From assembly GCA_964058845.1 (NCBI GenBank), contig CAXKVR010000379.1, positions 1-51,803 of the forward strand: DNA of 51,803 nt. Reading direction: 5' to 3'. The notes beneath the pieces were generated by a model that ran no database searches, was not told the origin of the DNA, and saw only the letters and a list, made by a program, of their open reading frames with translations. Within the stretch, counting starts at the first letter, position 1. Each line of letters begins with the position of its first letter. A program made the translations under genes and the position numbers. This DNA is from Carex sylvatica (taxonomy: Eukaryota > Streptophyta > Magnoliopsida > Poales > Cyperaceae). Below are positions 35,740 to 47,251 of this stretch, in pieces.

Positions 35740-38700
35740 ATGGAAGGTGATAGTGAGATAGCCTCGGCTAAGAAACGAGAAAGAGGGCATAACAAAATTA
35801 AGGAGAAGTTTAACGAGAAAGGCAAAAAGCTGGAACTTGACAAATTTCACAGGCCGGTTGTTACTCGAGATACAACGAGTTTTCCAATGGAATTTGTTAT
35901 ATTGGTAAGAATGAATGTTCCTCTAAGGTTCCAACGATGGAAAGATGTTCCAACCGACAACAAGCAAAAAATATGAGAAATACTTAAGGTAAACAAATTT
36001 GGTACTAATTTCATAAGCTTTCATTTGATATTAACTAATTCTAAATTTTGATTTCTATTTGTTTGTTAGGTGGATTGGAGTATCAAAGAAGAAGAAGAAG
36101 TGGAGAAATATTATTATCAGGAAATGACTACTTATCACCGGAAGTGGCGAACCGAAATGACTAAAGTGTGGCACGAGGGTGGGACGCCTGATTTTGTTAA
36201 GCTCCAGATTGAAGAAAAAGACTGGGAAGAATTTTGCAAGTACCGAGAGATAGAGGAATTTGATGTATGTTTATTTCTATGGACCACCTACCTTATCTCT
36301 AATTAATTAAAAATTCAATTTTTTTTATAACTGAGGCATATTTTTTTATCGTTCAAATTGTAGGCTGCCAACCAGATTGGGAAGGCGAATCAGGCCCACA
36401 ATGAGTATCCGCATTTCTTAGGATTCAGAGGTTATAATGGTGAGCATTTCCAGAGTAGACTCAAAGATGCTATGCAGGCAATTGCAAACCAGAAAGTATC
36501 TAGTGATCCGTCTTCCCAAGGGTCAACTGCTACTGCATTGACCCTAGAGGAGTTTGTTGATTTGTCGATTGAGCATAGGCACGTCACATGGAAACTAGCA
36601 AGACAGAAGCTCTCAGACGAGACCAAGGAATGCTTTTATCCAGAAAAATACATACCGGTCATCAACAGAATTGTGAGGATTTAGATATTGTCATTCATTG
36701 AAACCTCAACTTTAATTTATTATGTTATAACATGCATGTTGTCATTTCAAGAAAAGCAAGAAGCGGCTTTTAAACAAGGCCAGTTGGCCGTCGTACGATA
36801 CGACTATGTTCTGAAAAAATCTCTGCCACATTCGGAACATCCTGGGAGGGTGAGAGGAGTAGGAGGTCTGGTTCCAATGAAAATAACATTCGCTAAGAGC
36901 TCGATAAGGAGGAGACGCACTAGTACTTACTCGAGGTCTGAAGAAGAATTTGACGTGAGAGTGGATCAAAGAGTGGAGGAGAGAGTAAGAGGAATAGATG
37001 AGAGATTGTGGCAAGAAATGAAAGCTGAGCTTGCAATGTTGCTTCAGCAGACAATGGGCCAACAAGAAAAGACATACAGCCCAACAGTTGTTCAGAGTAG
37101 CTGCCAGTCAGTCAAACCATATGCAAATCTTTCCGGGTTTACTGAGGTAATGCAAATTCAGATTCTCCTCAGTAGGCCTATGCCTTAATTTCATATATAT
37201 TCAGATTTTATTCGAGTAAATACATATATTTGTACAGGAGGTAGAACTAAGCTGCAAACTCTAGGCAAATGTAGGTGGAAATACTCTTGTAGTGGCCTTA
37301 GGGACAATTCATGTTTCAGTTGTACAATGTGGAATAATTTACAGTAGGCCTATGCCGCCCGACCATGCAAGAGTAACGGTGGATGCTATTCAGGATGCAG
37401 ACTTCTTAGATCTCCCCTTACCTGTACCAAATGGCGAGCAGTTAACCCTTGCATTCGTCCTCGGCAGTTTCACTGCATGGCCGATGTCCATGATATTGAC
37501 AGATGAGGCATATTATTATTAAGCTCTTATACTTCTTAATTGGTATCTATATGATAGAGGTATATGTTCAATTGATTCTGGATTTTATTTCAATTTATTA
37601 TGAAATTTTACAGGAACCACGCAAAGAGGTACAGGTTCCTGGAGGTCAGAACGCAAGGAGTCACATCAAGGCTTTTGATCATATCAATTTTGACAAGATG
37701 GGACGAACATTCAAGCAGCTACGTGATTGGTTTTCAGAGCTAGATGGCAATCCATTCAAAATCGATCCGCCACTTGATCTTTCTGTTCAACAGACTCCAA
37801 ATTCGTTTATGCAGATGATTATGCAGTCTTGCTTACACCACGGGAGTGACTCACTGTACCAGTCATTCAGATCTGGATGCTGTGAGTTAATATTCGTAAT
37901 AATTGCAGAATTTAGTACTTTTAATTCAAATTTCACAAAATTGAGAACACCTGTATGCCTTTTTTTTAGGTATTGGCACAAATTAATCAAGGAGAAATTT
38001 TTCGATGAGCAGATTGGTTTCATGGACCCCCAGCGAACGAATGCCACCATGTTGCATGATGACCGAGGAGGTACACTTCAATACATAGGGAAAACACTCA
38101 AAGCAAATCGGGATAAGAGATTGATCTTCATACCTTACCATCAGATGTTAGTGTTATATATATATTCTAATTTTATTATATTTCTTTCAATTCATATAAA
38201 TTATAGAATATGACATGCTACAAATCTAACATGCAGAAATCATTGGATATTGGCCGTGCTTATGCTAAGAGAAAATGCATTGTATGTCTACAATTCCGAT
38301 AAGAAGAGTAAAAAAATGCTAATGATCTTTGCTGCGGTCTAGGAGTAAGTGCCTTCCTAAATTTTACGTTTGTTTAGAATGCTAATGATTTTTTTTTATT
38401 TTATCATTTTAAATATCTCTCGTAAGTACTGATTGTTCAATGTGTTCATATTTCAACAATGTCTTCGTCAGGGTAATGAGTACTTCTTTAACGATTCATA
38501 ACGATTGCAAGGTAATATTTTCTATTGAGATATGATTATAGGGACCTAGATGCAAAAAATTATGAATATCTAGACATATAAGCTATTTGTATGCTCATTA
38601 ACATACATTTCAATTTTTTCAAACTCGTTATATAGTGCCCACAACAACCAGCCGGCTGGAAATGTGCATATTATGTCATGTTGCTCATGCAAGACATAAT

Positions 38701-38946
38701 AAACGAACACATCGATGCTTTTCCGAACTTAAGGGTATATATGCATTTATGTATTTTTCAAAAGTAATGACGCATTGTTGCTTCAAATATAATAAAATAC
38801 AAAATTAATTGTGCATGCTCTTCTATCTTTTAAAAAATGCAGGATATTCTGGCTAAACATAATGTACAACGCTTGGGTGACTTTCGGAAAATGTGGGTTC
38901 AAGTTTTCCTAAATGAGGTAAAGCCGAGAAGAAGTACAGCAATTTA
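35740..38946 (+). pseudogene. CACTA second gene: DUF8039 and Ulp1-like cysteine protease, several exons
   Basis: Exons can be followed: 35740-35990 (a TGA at 35974 stands where Trp is expected), 36070-36264 (donor after EEFD), 36364-36680 (AANQIGKANQ onward), 36755-37150 (PGRVRGVGGL and an acidic/basic coiled region), 37270-37505 (DUF8039-like: VALGTIHVS, VTVDAI, GSFTAWP) and 37610 onward (C48/Ulp1-like). In the protease part, His is in NHWILAVLM (38241), an Asp follows in YNSD, and Cys is in GWKCAYYVM (38663). The usual DCG is changed to KCA. It ends at 38946. Genes of this type accompany TNP2 in many plant CACTA elements. Exact exon borders are approximate and the early stop suggests decay. 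Confidence 0.7.
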
Positions 38947-39149
38947 GGATGTGATGTGTAATCTTAATTTGCATGAACATGATTTTTTTGTAATAATTTA
39001 GGATGTGTATGTGATATTTAAATCTGAACTTGTATATGTATGATACATAATTTAGGATGTGTGATATTTAATTTAGGATTTCTGATATTTTAGCATGCAT
39101 TTTGGCAAGCAAAATTTGAAAGCTGATCATTTAATAAAAATATATATTT

Positions 39150-39708
39150 TTTAGATTCAATTTGACTATCTGGATAGGTTCCTATATAAAAACCGATCTA
39201 CATAATTATCTGGATCGGTTCTTAGCTAAGAACCGATCCAGATAGTCAATAATCTGGATCAGTTTTAAATAGAAACGATCCTAATAACTATTTTCTGAAT
39301 TTACAAAATTAAAAAATAATTAAAAATAACAATTAGGATCGGTTCTATATAAAACCGATCCTAATAGTTATTTTCTGAATTTAAAAAATTAAAAACTAAT
39401 TAAAAATAATCTAGATCGGGTCTCTTGAAAACCGATCCTAATAGTTATTTTCTGAATTTAAAATATTAAAAACTAATTAAAAGTAATCTGGATGGTTCTT
39501 TAATAGTGAACCGATCCAGATTACCGATCCAGATAGTATGTAATCTGGATCGGTTTAAACAACAACCGATCTTGATAGTTTCTATTTGTATCGGTTATTT
39601 AACCGATCTAGATTATTTTAGTATCTGTATCACCTTCATTAGGATCGGTTGTATTCCGATACTAATATGCGTATATAATCGATCCTGATTCCATATTTTT
39701 CACTAGTG
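39150..39708. repeat. Right subterminal repeats and terminus of the large CACTA element
   Basis: About ten inverted pairs of GGATCGGTT / AACCGATCC separated by short AT-rich spacers, ending in CACTAGTG. The outer 120 bp, read inward, match the left end at 22276-22400 rather than the end at 25254. Confidence 0.85.
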
Positions 39709-40210
39709 AATTCATCATTCGAAATCAACCCAATAGATTTTAGAGTTGAGTTCACAATAAAACTTGGTGAACTTAGAAACACGCCACAAAAAAGGGTTCC
39801 CAGCCCTCCAGAGATCTGGTTATTGGTTTACTGAAATCGGTTATCAAGGATGGGCCTAGGTTTCCTATGTGCATATCCAGACCAGCTGATTTTTACACAT
39901 ATAACAAATTTAATTAACCAGGCCATAAGAGTTTTTTTTGCTAGCCTGATGGGCTTGTAGATGGCACAAACCCAAATCCAACCCAGTTAATTGCTTATTG
40001 GCGTGGTCTTCAAAGTCTAAATTGAATATTCATGAATCAGATTGTAATAAAGACTAAGTTGAGGTTTTAATTTGCTGGTATGTAATGTGTGGGTGGGGAT
40101 GTGTGCCTCCAGACAATGAATCAACGGATATAACTCTGGTTGATTTGATTCTAGGAATCTTACTTTTAATTGCATATTGAAGAAGAGGGTTAAATTTTTT
40201 TTTTTTTTTT
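39709..40210. other. Unassigned sequence right of the large CACTA element
   Basis: The first 75 bp are an inverted, diverged copy of 25395-25470. The rest is ordinary AT-rich sequence with no gene I can support. Confidence 0.4.
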
Positions 40211-40550
40211 GTGTGTTTCTAATATGCACCCTCCTCTCATATCTTTATTTTTAAAGTTTAAACAGTTTATTCGAACCTTCCAACGTGTTCTTCATATTAA
40301 AATGTGCTTGGAGACCAAATTTTATATTTTTACTATTTTTTCAAAATTTTTGATTAAACTAAACAATAATTAAAAAAACCAGCAAAGTATTGATTTTCAA
40401 AAATTCTGAAAAAATAGTAAATTTTTTTCAAAAAATATAAAATTTGGTCTCCAAGCACATTTTAATATGAAGAACATGTTGGAAGGTTCGAATCGACTAT
40501 TTGAACTTTGAAAATGAAAATATGAGAGGAGGGTGCACGTTAGGAGCACC
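40211..40550. mobile_element. Foldback MITE A
   Basis: Inverted arms ATATGCACCCTCC... / ...GGAGGGTGCA, with the shared inner block TGGAGACCAAATTTTA. The centre lacks the GATCCAACGGTGG core and is AT-rich. Confidence 0.75.
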
Positions 40551-41081
40551 AAAGAGAGAGTGCATTTTTACCCTCCTCATTGAAGAAACAGATTTGGAAT
40601 AGCACTGAAGAGAATCTCGTCTAATACCGTTTGAGATGATTTGGGCATCTTCAAAGGAGGTCTTCTGAAGCACCGGTGTGCACTGAAATTATAAGCTGTA
40701 TAAAAAACACAAGAAGAGAAAGAGGTTGGCCAATATTAACTTAGGAGAAAGCAGTAAAAAGAAACTTAAAAGAGTGGAATGTATCCAAAGAGTTGATTTT
40801 GGACTAGCGTGCATGAAAATTTGCGATTTATGCACCAAAATCATAACCTATCTAATATTATTTAGGGGTAGTATTATAAACTTTAGGTCATATATATAAA
40901 GCTAGTAATTCGTACTGTAGACATAATATATTTATTATCACTATTATTATTGGTACCATTATTGTTACTATTAATAGTAAAAATCCAGCGAGGGTATGTT
41001 TAGTTTAATTAAAGTTAGTATGCAAAATATAGAATAGTGTAGACATGAATTTAGATTATATATATATATATATATATATAT

Positions 41082-41509
41082 GAAGTTGGCTACTCTACTT
41101 ACATAAACATACGAGGGTATATACTTATAAGTTATTTTTTTCATTTTCAAAATCTAAAATATCGATCTGAACCGTTAAATGTGATCTCTATATTGAAATG
41201 TGTTTGGAGACCAAATTTTATATTTTTCTGAATTTTTTTTTATTATTTATTAAGCCACTTTGAAAATCACTGATCCAACGGTGGCTTAACACAATAGTAA
41301 AATTAGAAGCCACCGTTGGATCAACGATTTTCAAAGTGGCTTAATAAATAGTAAAAAAATTCAGAAATATGTAAAATTTGGTCTCCAAGCACATTTTAAT
41401 ATAGATATCACATCTAATGGTTCAGATCTACATTTTAGAGTTTGAAAACAAAAAAATAACTTATAAGCATATACCCTTATATGCTTATGTAAGTAGAGTA
41501 GCCAACCTC
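41082..41509. mobile_element. Foldback MITE B
   Basis: Arms start GAAGTTGGCTACTCTACTTA and end with the near-inverse, TAGAGTAGCCAACCTC. Core GATCCAACGGTGGCTT / AAGCCACCGTTGGATC near 41272-41340. Flanked by TA runs. Confidence 0.85.
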
Positions 41510-41530
41510 ATATATATATAGAGAGAGAGA

Positions 41531-41939
41531 GAGTGACTAATATGCTTTCGAAAGCATATGGACCGAAGTGCTTACGGTTCAAATTTAAAATTTCAAAACT
41601 CAAAAAGTCGATCAGAACCATTCATCTTGTTCTCCATATTAATATGTTCTTGGAGACCAAATTTTACATTTTTCTGAATTTTTTTACTATTTATTAAGCC
41701 ACTTTGAAAATCGCTGATACAACAGTGGCTTAACCAAACAGTAAAACCGTTGGATCAATGATTTTCAAAGTGGCTTAATAAATAGTAAAAAAAATCAAAA
41801 AAATGTAAAATTTGGTCTCCAAACACATTAATATGGAGAACAAGATGAACGGTTCGAATCAACTTTTTGAGTTTTGAAATTTCAAATTTGGACCGTAAGC
41901 ACTTCGGTCCATATGCTTCCGAAAGCATATTAGCCACTC
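41531..41939. mobile_element. Foldback MITE C
   Basis: Arms ACTAATATGCTTTCGAAAGC and their inverse. Same inner block and core as B (one half of the core reads GATACAACAGTGG). Flanked by GA and TA microsatellites. Confidence 0.85.
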
Positions 41940-41951
41940 TATATATATATA

Positions 41952-42367
41952 GAGTAAGTCTACCATACATTGCAATGCATAGGGACCTCTGTGCATTGGA
42001 CTATAAATCACCATATTCAAAGTCCAAATGACCGATCCAAACCGTTCATCTTGTTCTCCATATTAATATGTGCTTCGAGACCAAATTTTACATTTTTTGG
42101 AATTTGTTTACTATTTATTAAGTCACATTGAAAATCGCTGATCCAATGGTTACAGTAAAATCAAAAGGCACCGTTGGATCAGTGATTTTCAAAGTGACTT
42201 AATAAATAGTAAACAAATTCCAAAAAATGTAAAATTTGGTCTCGAAGCACATATTAATATGGAGAACAAGATGAACGGTTTGGATCGGTTATTTGGACTT
42301 TGAATCCGTAATTTATAGTCCAATGCATAAAGGTATCTATGCATTGCAATGTATGGTAGCCGTACTC
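41952..42367. mobile_element. Foldback MITE D
   Basis: Arms GTCTACCATACATTGCAATG / CATTGCAATGTATGGTAGCC. The inner block (CTCCATATTAATATGTGC) and core are shared with the other elements. A half-copy lies at 23524-23745. Confidence 0.85.
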
Positions 42368-42392
42368 ATATATATATATATATGTCCATATA

Positions 42393-42817
42393 GAGGTTGG
42401 CTACTATGCTTATATAAGCATATCCCCACATATGCTTATAACTCATTTTTGTGCTTCCAATGTCCAAATGGTCGATCTGAACCGTTCATCTTGTTCTCCA
42501 TATTAATATGTGCTTGGAAACTAAATTTTACATTTTTCTGAATTTTTTTACTATTTATTAAGCCACTTTGAAAGTTATTAATCCAACGGTGGCTGCTGAT
42601 TTTACTGTTTTGTGCAGCCACCGTTGGATCAGCGACTTTCAAAGTGGCATAATAAATAGTAAAAAAATTCAGAAAAATGTAAAATTTAGTTTCCAAGCAC
42701 ATATTAATATGGAGAACAAGATGAACGGTTCAGATCGACCATTTGAACATTGGAAGCACAAAAATGAGTTATAAGCATATGTGGGGATATGCTTATATAA
42801 GCATAGTAGCCAACCTC
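42393..42817. mobile_element. Foldback MITE E
   Basis: Arms GAGGTTGGCTACTATGCTTA and inverse, including a small internal palindrome CTTATATAAG. Core with ATCCAACGGTGGCTG and CAGCCACCGTTGGATC. Confidence 0.87.
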
Positions 42818-42841
42818 TGTCCATATATATATATATATATA

Positions 42842-43260
42842 GAGCGGCTAATATGCTTTCGGAAGCATATGGACCGAAGTGCTTACGGTCCAAATTTGAA
42901 ATTTCAAAACTAAAAAAGTCGATCCGAACTGTTCATCTTGTTCTCCATATTAATATCTGCTTGGAGACCAAATTTTAAATTTTTCTGAATTTTGTTACTA
43001 TTTATTAAGTATTTCATAAAATTGTTGATCCAACAGTGGCTTAACAAAACAGTAAAATCAGCAGCCACCGTTGGATCAATAATTTTGTAAAATACTTAAT
43101 AAATAGTAAACAAATTCAGAAAAATATAAAATTTGGTCTCCAAGCACATATTAATATAGAGAATAAGATGAACGGTTTGGATCGACTTTTTGAGTTTTAA
43201 AATTTCAAATTTAGATCATAAGCACTTCAGACCATATGCTTCCGAATGCACATTAGCCTC
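42842..43260. mobile_element. Foldback MITE F
   Basis: Same terminal arms as C (CTAATATGCTTTCGGAAGC) but the core flank differs (AAGTATTTCATAAAATTG in place of AAGCCACTTTGAAAATCG). Ends beside a CT/TA microsatellite. Confidence 0.85.
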
Positions 43261-43873
43261 TCTCTCTCCCTCTATATATATATATAGTGTGCACGCGTTA
43301 CACGAATTACATAAGAAAATATATTATGAAGATATCAAAATTATTAGTTGTGCATACTAAGATCTAGATTATATTTGTACAATCTAGACCTAAATTTAGA
43401 TCTATATCTAAATCAACACCTACTTTCGTATCTTTTTTTTTTTTTAAATATCTATATCTAAAGAGATGTGCTATATTATATATATATCAACAACAAACTT
43501 ATTTGATAACCGTGATACCCGATCAAATTAGGTGCAATTTGAAGATTGATTGGTCTCATTCGGAAAGAGCGGTTAAAAAAAAAAATTAAAGATTCAGTTT
43601 TCTAAAAATGATAGACTATACTACTAAATGATTCAAATTTATCAAATTTTTATATATATCTGTTCATTTATATCCATTTTTTAAAATCAAAATTTCAAGT
43701 CTAGCAATAATTTACAGTCCAGAACGGCAAGATCCTAAAAAAGCATGAGGAAGATACAAGATTCAGTTTACATAACAAGAAGAACGATAGCAAACTAGTA
43801 CTCTCAAATTAAACAAGAAATGTTAACGTCATTCTACTCAACATTTATCGAACAATTTATTGTCTTATAGGGG
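43261..43873. other. AT-rich spacer between foldback elements
   Basis: TA runs and a T-run. No gene or clear inverted repeat. Confidence 0.4.
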
Positions 43874-44286
43874 TAAAACTAGATGCTCACCAAGAGGAGT
43901 TGGTGAACACCCATCCAATAGGCTATCGGATTAACTTTGAACTATGAATCTAAATCGTTGAAATTTATAACCTTCGTGAGTGATGGATGTACATGTAAAT
44001 TTTTTAAAGTTTTGAATTCATTTAAAACATGGTTAAGCGGTCAAAAATATGATGAAAAATAAACACATAAAACAATTTAAAAAATAACTTATAAAATGTT
44101 CATTGTTTTGATCGCTTGACCATGTACTAAATAAATTTGAAACTTTAAAATTTTTACATGTACATGCAACACTCATGAAATACATGAATTTCAACAGTTT
44201 GAATTCATAATTCAAAGTTAATCTGATAGTCTTTTGAAGATGTACTCACCAACTCCTCTTAGTGAGTACATCACACTCTAATTTTA
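43874..44286. mobile_element. Foldback MITE G, a different family
   Basis: Arms contain CACCAAGAGGAGTTGGTGA and the inverse TCACCAACTCCTCTTAGTGA. It lacks the GATCCAACGG core and the GGAGACCAAATTTT block. The inner part resembles the small foldback at 25483. Confidence 0.75.
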
Positions 44287-44436
44287 CTTGTTTTTGTAAG
44301 AAGAAATCGTGCATATGCGCATTCATCTAATACATATAATATTCCCTTATAATTCGTGTGAGAATATTTGATTTAATTATTAAGACAAATTATATATATG
44401 TTTTCTTAGGTAAGTTAGCACCAATTATATATATAT

Positions 44437-44840
44437 AAATATGTTAGCATGCTATGCATAGCATAGAGGGCCACTGTGTAACAGCTCAATATTCGACTTT
44501 TCAAAATTCTAACGGTCGATCCAAACCGTTCATCTTGTTCTCCATATTAATATGTGTTTGGAGACCAAATTTTACATTTTTTTGGAATTTGTTTACTATT
44601 TTTTAGATTTATTGAAAATCATTGTTTTTTTATGGTCCAAATTTGCTGAAAACAATAATTTTCAGTAAATTTAAAAAAATAGTAAATAAATTCCAAAAAA
44701 TATAAAAATTGGTATCCAAACACATATTAATATGGAGAACAAGATGAACGGTTCGGATCGACCGTTAGAATTTTAAAAAGTTGAATATTAAGCCGTTGCA
44801 CGGAAGCCCTCTATGCTACGCATAGCATGCTAGCATATTT
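44437..44840. mobile_element. Foldback MITE H
   Basis: Terminal arms AATATGTTAGCATGCTATGC and inverse. Inner block as in C-F (CGTTCATCTTGTTCTCCATA). The core is replaced by an unrelated palindrome around AAAACAATAATTTTC. Confidence 0.8.
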
Positions 44841-44851
44841 TTATATATATA

Positions 44852-45870
44852 TATGACTGAAATTTTTATAAATACCCAAAAAAAATATAAAATTATGAAA
44901 TCTACCCACTGTTTGAATGAAATTCGAAAAATGCCCAATCCGGTTATCCAATAACCGGATTTGGGACAAATTTCCGGTCAACAGATTCCCGGACTCAAAA
45001 CAATAAATCCAGTTAACCATTAATCGAATTTTTTTTTAAAAAAAAAAAAAAAAACACATTTCCAGTTAATGGTGCACCGGTTTTTTTTTTTTAACAGAAA
45101 TTTTTTTTTACACAGAATTTTTTTTTTGTATTAAAATATTAGAAATGTTGAATATATTTCTTTATGTGTTATTGGGAAAAAATAAAAATGCTTAGATTCT
45201 GAGTTGTTGATCCCGGTTCAAAAGTCACTTCTAGGTAATCCAGAAAATATTGTGATCTTTTTAGTAAATTTAATTTATTAAAAGTTGTATCTATTTTTGA
45301 AAAAAAAAACTTTAATTTATTTAATGGTTGTTATTCAAAAAGAATTCTCAAAAAAGATACAACTTTTAATAAATTAAATGTACTAAAAAGATCACAATAT
45401 TTTCTGGATTACCTAGAAGTGACTTTTGAACTGGGATCAATAACTCAGAATCTAAGCATTTTTATTTTTTCCCAATAACACATAAAGAAATATATTAATT
45501 TTTCTTACAGCCGCGAAAAATCCGACCTGAAAAATATTGATCCGGGTTATTTGTTGCAGTCTTTCTAATAAATCAAATTATATTGTATTCCATCTATTTT
45601 CAAAGAAATATATTCAACATTTCTAATATTTTAATACAAAAAAAAATAAAAATAAAACATTTCTATTTTAAAAAAAAAAAAAAACGGTGCACCATTAACC
45701 GAAAATGTACTTTTAAAAAAAAAAAAAAATCCGGTGAATGGTTAACCGAAAATTTGTCCCAAATCTGGTTATTGGATAACCGGATTGGGCATTTTTCGAA
45801 TTTCATTCAAACAGTGGGTAGATTCCGTAATTTTATATTTTTTTTGAGTATTTATAAAAATTTCGGTATA
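44852..45870. mobile_element. Large foldback element, about 1.0 kb
   Basis: Outer arms with GAAATTTTTATAAATAC, GCCCAATCCGGTTATCC and their inverses. Inner arms (TTAGATTCTGAGTTGTTGAT; GTGATCTTTTTAGTA) pair across a centre near 45300-45350. A/T homopolymers separate the modules. No coding region. Confidence 0.8.
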
Positions 45871-45873
45871 TAT

Positions 45874-46298
45874 GAGGTTGGCTACTATGCTTATATAAGC
45901 ATATCCCCACATATGCTTATAACTCATTTTTGTGTTTCCAATGTCCAAATGGTCGATCCGAACCATTAGATGTGATCTCTATATTGAAATGTGCTTGGAG
46001 ACTAAATTTTACATTTTTCTGATTTTTTTTACTATTTATTAAGCCAATTTGAAAATCTCTGATCCAACGGTGGCTTCTGATTTTACTGTTTTGTTAAGCC
46101 ACCGTTGGATCAGCGATTTTCAAAGTGGCTTAATAAATAGTAAAAAAATTCAGAAAAATATAAAATTTAGTCTCCAAGCACATTTCAATATAGAGATCAC
46201 ATCTAACGGTTTAGATCGACCATTTGGACATTGAAAACACAAACATGAGTTATAACCATATGTAGAGATATGCTTATATAAGCATAGTAGCCAACCTC
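45874..46298. mobile_element. Foldback MITE J
   Basis: Terminal arms as in E (GAGGTTGGCTACTATGCTTA) but the inner block as in B (AGATGTGATCTCTATATTG). Core GATCCAACGGTGGCTTCTG. It directly abuts the large foldback. Confidence 0.87.
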
Positions 46299-46324
46299 TC
46301 TCTCTCTCTATATATATATATATA

Positions 46325-46752
46325 GAGAGATAGGCTAATATACAATCGATTGTTCCTAGCCTCTCGTGCAACCAAGTCGTTTTCCAATTTTTAAAGTCCA
46401 AATGATCGATCCAAACCGTTAGATGTCATCTCCATATTAAAATGTGCTAGGAGACCAAATTTTACATTTTTTGGAATTTGTTTACTATTTATTAAGCCAC
46501 TTTGAAAATCGCTGATCCAACGGTAGCTTCTGGTTTTTACTGTTTGGTAAGCCACCGTTGGATCAGCAATTTTCAAAGTGGCTTAATAAATAGTAAAAAA
46601 ATTCCAAAAAATGTAAAATTTGGTCTCCTAACACATTTTAATATGGAGATGACATCTAACGGTTTGGATCGATCATTTGGACTTTAAAAATTGGAAAACG
46701 ACTTGGTTGCACGGGAGGCTAGGAACAATCGATTGTATATTAGCCTATCTCT
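46325..46752. mobile_element. Foldback MITE K
   Basis: Arms GGCTAATATACAATCGATTG and inverse. Inner block AGATGTCATCTCC. Core GATCCAACGGTAGCTTCTG. Bordered by GA/TA microsatellites. Confidence 0.88.
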
Positions 46753-46757
46753 CTCTC

Positions 46758-46791
<34 letters not shown>

Positions 46792-46797
<6 letters not shown>

Positions 46798-47214
46798 TAG
46801 GCTAATATACAATCGATTGTTCCTAGCCTCCCGTGCAACCAAGTCGTTTTCCAATTTTTAAAGTCCAAATGATCGATCCAAACCGTTAGATGTCATCTCC
46901 ACATTAAAATCTGCTAGGAGACCAAATTTTATATTTTTTGGAATTTGTTTACTATTTATTAAGCCACTTTGAAAATCGCTGATCCAACGGTAGCTTCTGA
47001 TTTTTACTGTTTGGTAAGCCACCGTTGGATCAGCAATTTTCAAAGTGGCTTAATAAATAGTAAAAAAATTCCAAAAAATATAAAATTTGGTATCCTAGCA
47101 GATTTTAATGTGGAGATGACATCTAACGGTTTGGATCGATCATTTGGACTTTAAAAATCGGAAAACGACTTGGTTGCACGGGAGGCTAGAAACAATCGAT
47201 TGTATATTAGCCTA

Positions 47215-47219
<5 letters not shown>
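46792..47219. mobile_element. Foldback MITE L, near-identical to K
   Basis: Same arms, inner block and core as K with only a few substitutions, in the same orientation. Separated from K by a (TA)n(GA)n tract. Confidence 0.88.

Positions 47220-47251
<32 letters not shown>

Larger units (their letters stand above)
25686..39708. mobile_element. Large CACTA element with TNP2 transposase and Ulp1-type gene; one terminus missing
   Basis: The right end is CACTAGTG at 39701-39708. Subterminal GGATCGGTT / AACCGATCC pairs occur at 25690-25790 and 39170-39700. Inside are a TNP2 transposase pseudogene (26910-32274), a tandem array of subterminal-type units (32761-34910) and a DUF8039/Ulp1 gene (35740-38946), the usual gene pair of plant En/Spm relatives. 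The left end lacks CACTA: the outermost ~100 bp expected from the 25254 terminus are not present, so the end is deleted or displaced. The left boundary is approximate. Confidence 0.75.

Noticed and set aside
22276..39708. One single CACTA element from 22276 to 39708
   Set aside because: The two ends are the same terminus type, while 22276 and 25254 form a proper pair with matching ATT duplications.
46049..47154. Several 61-codon frames with the phrase DPTVA and HRWISDFQSG
   Set aside because: They appear on both strands of every foldback element because the arms are palindromic. They are repeat translations, not a gene family.
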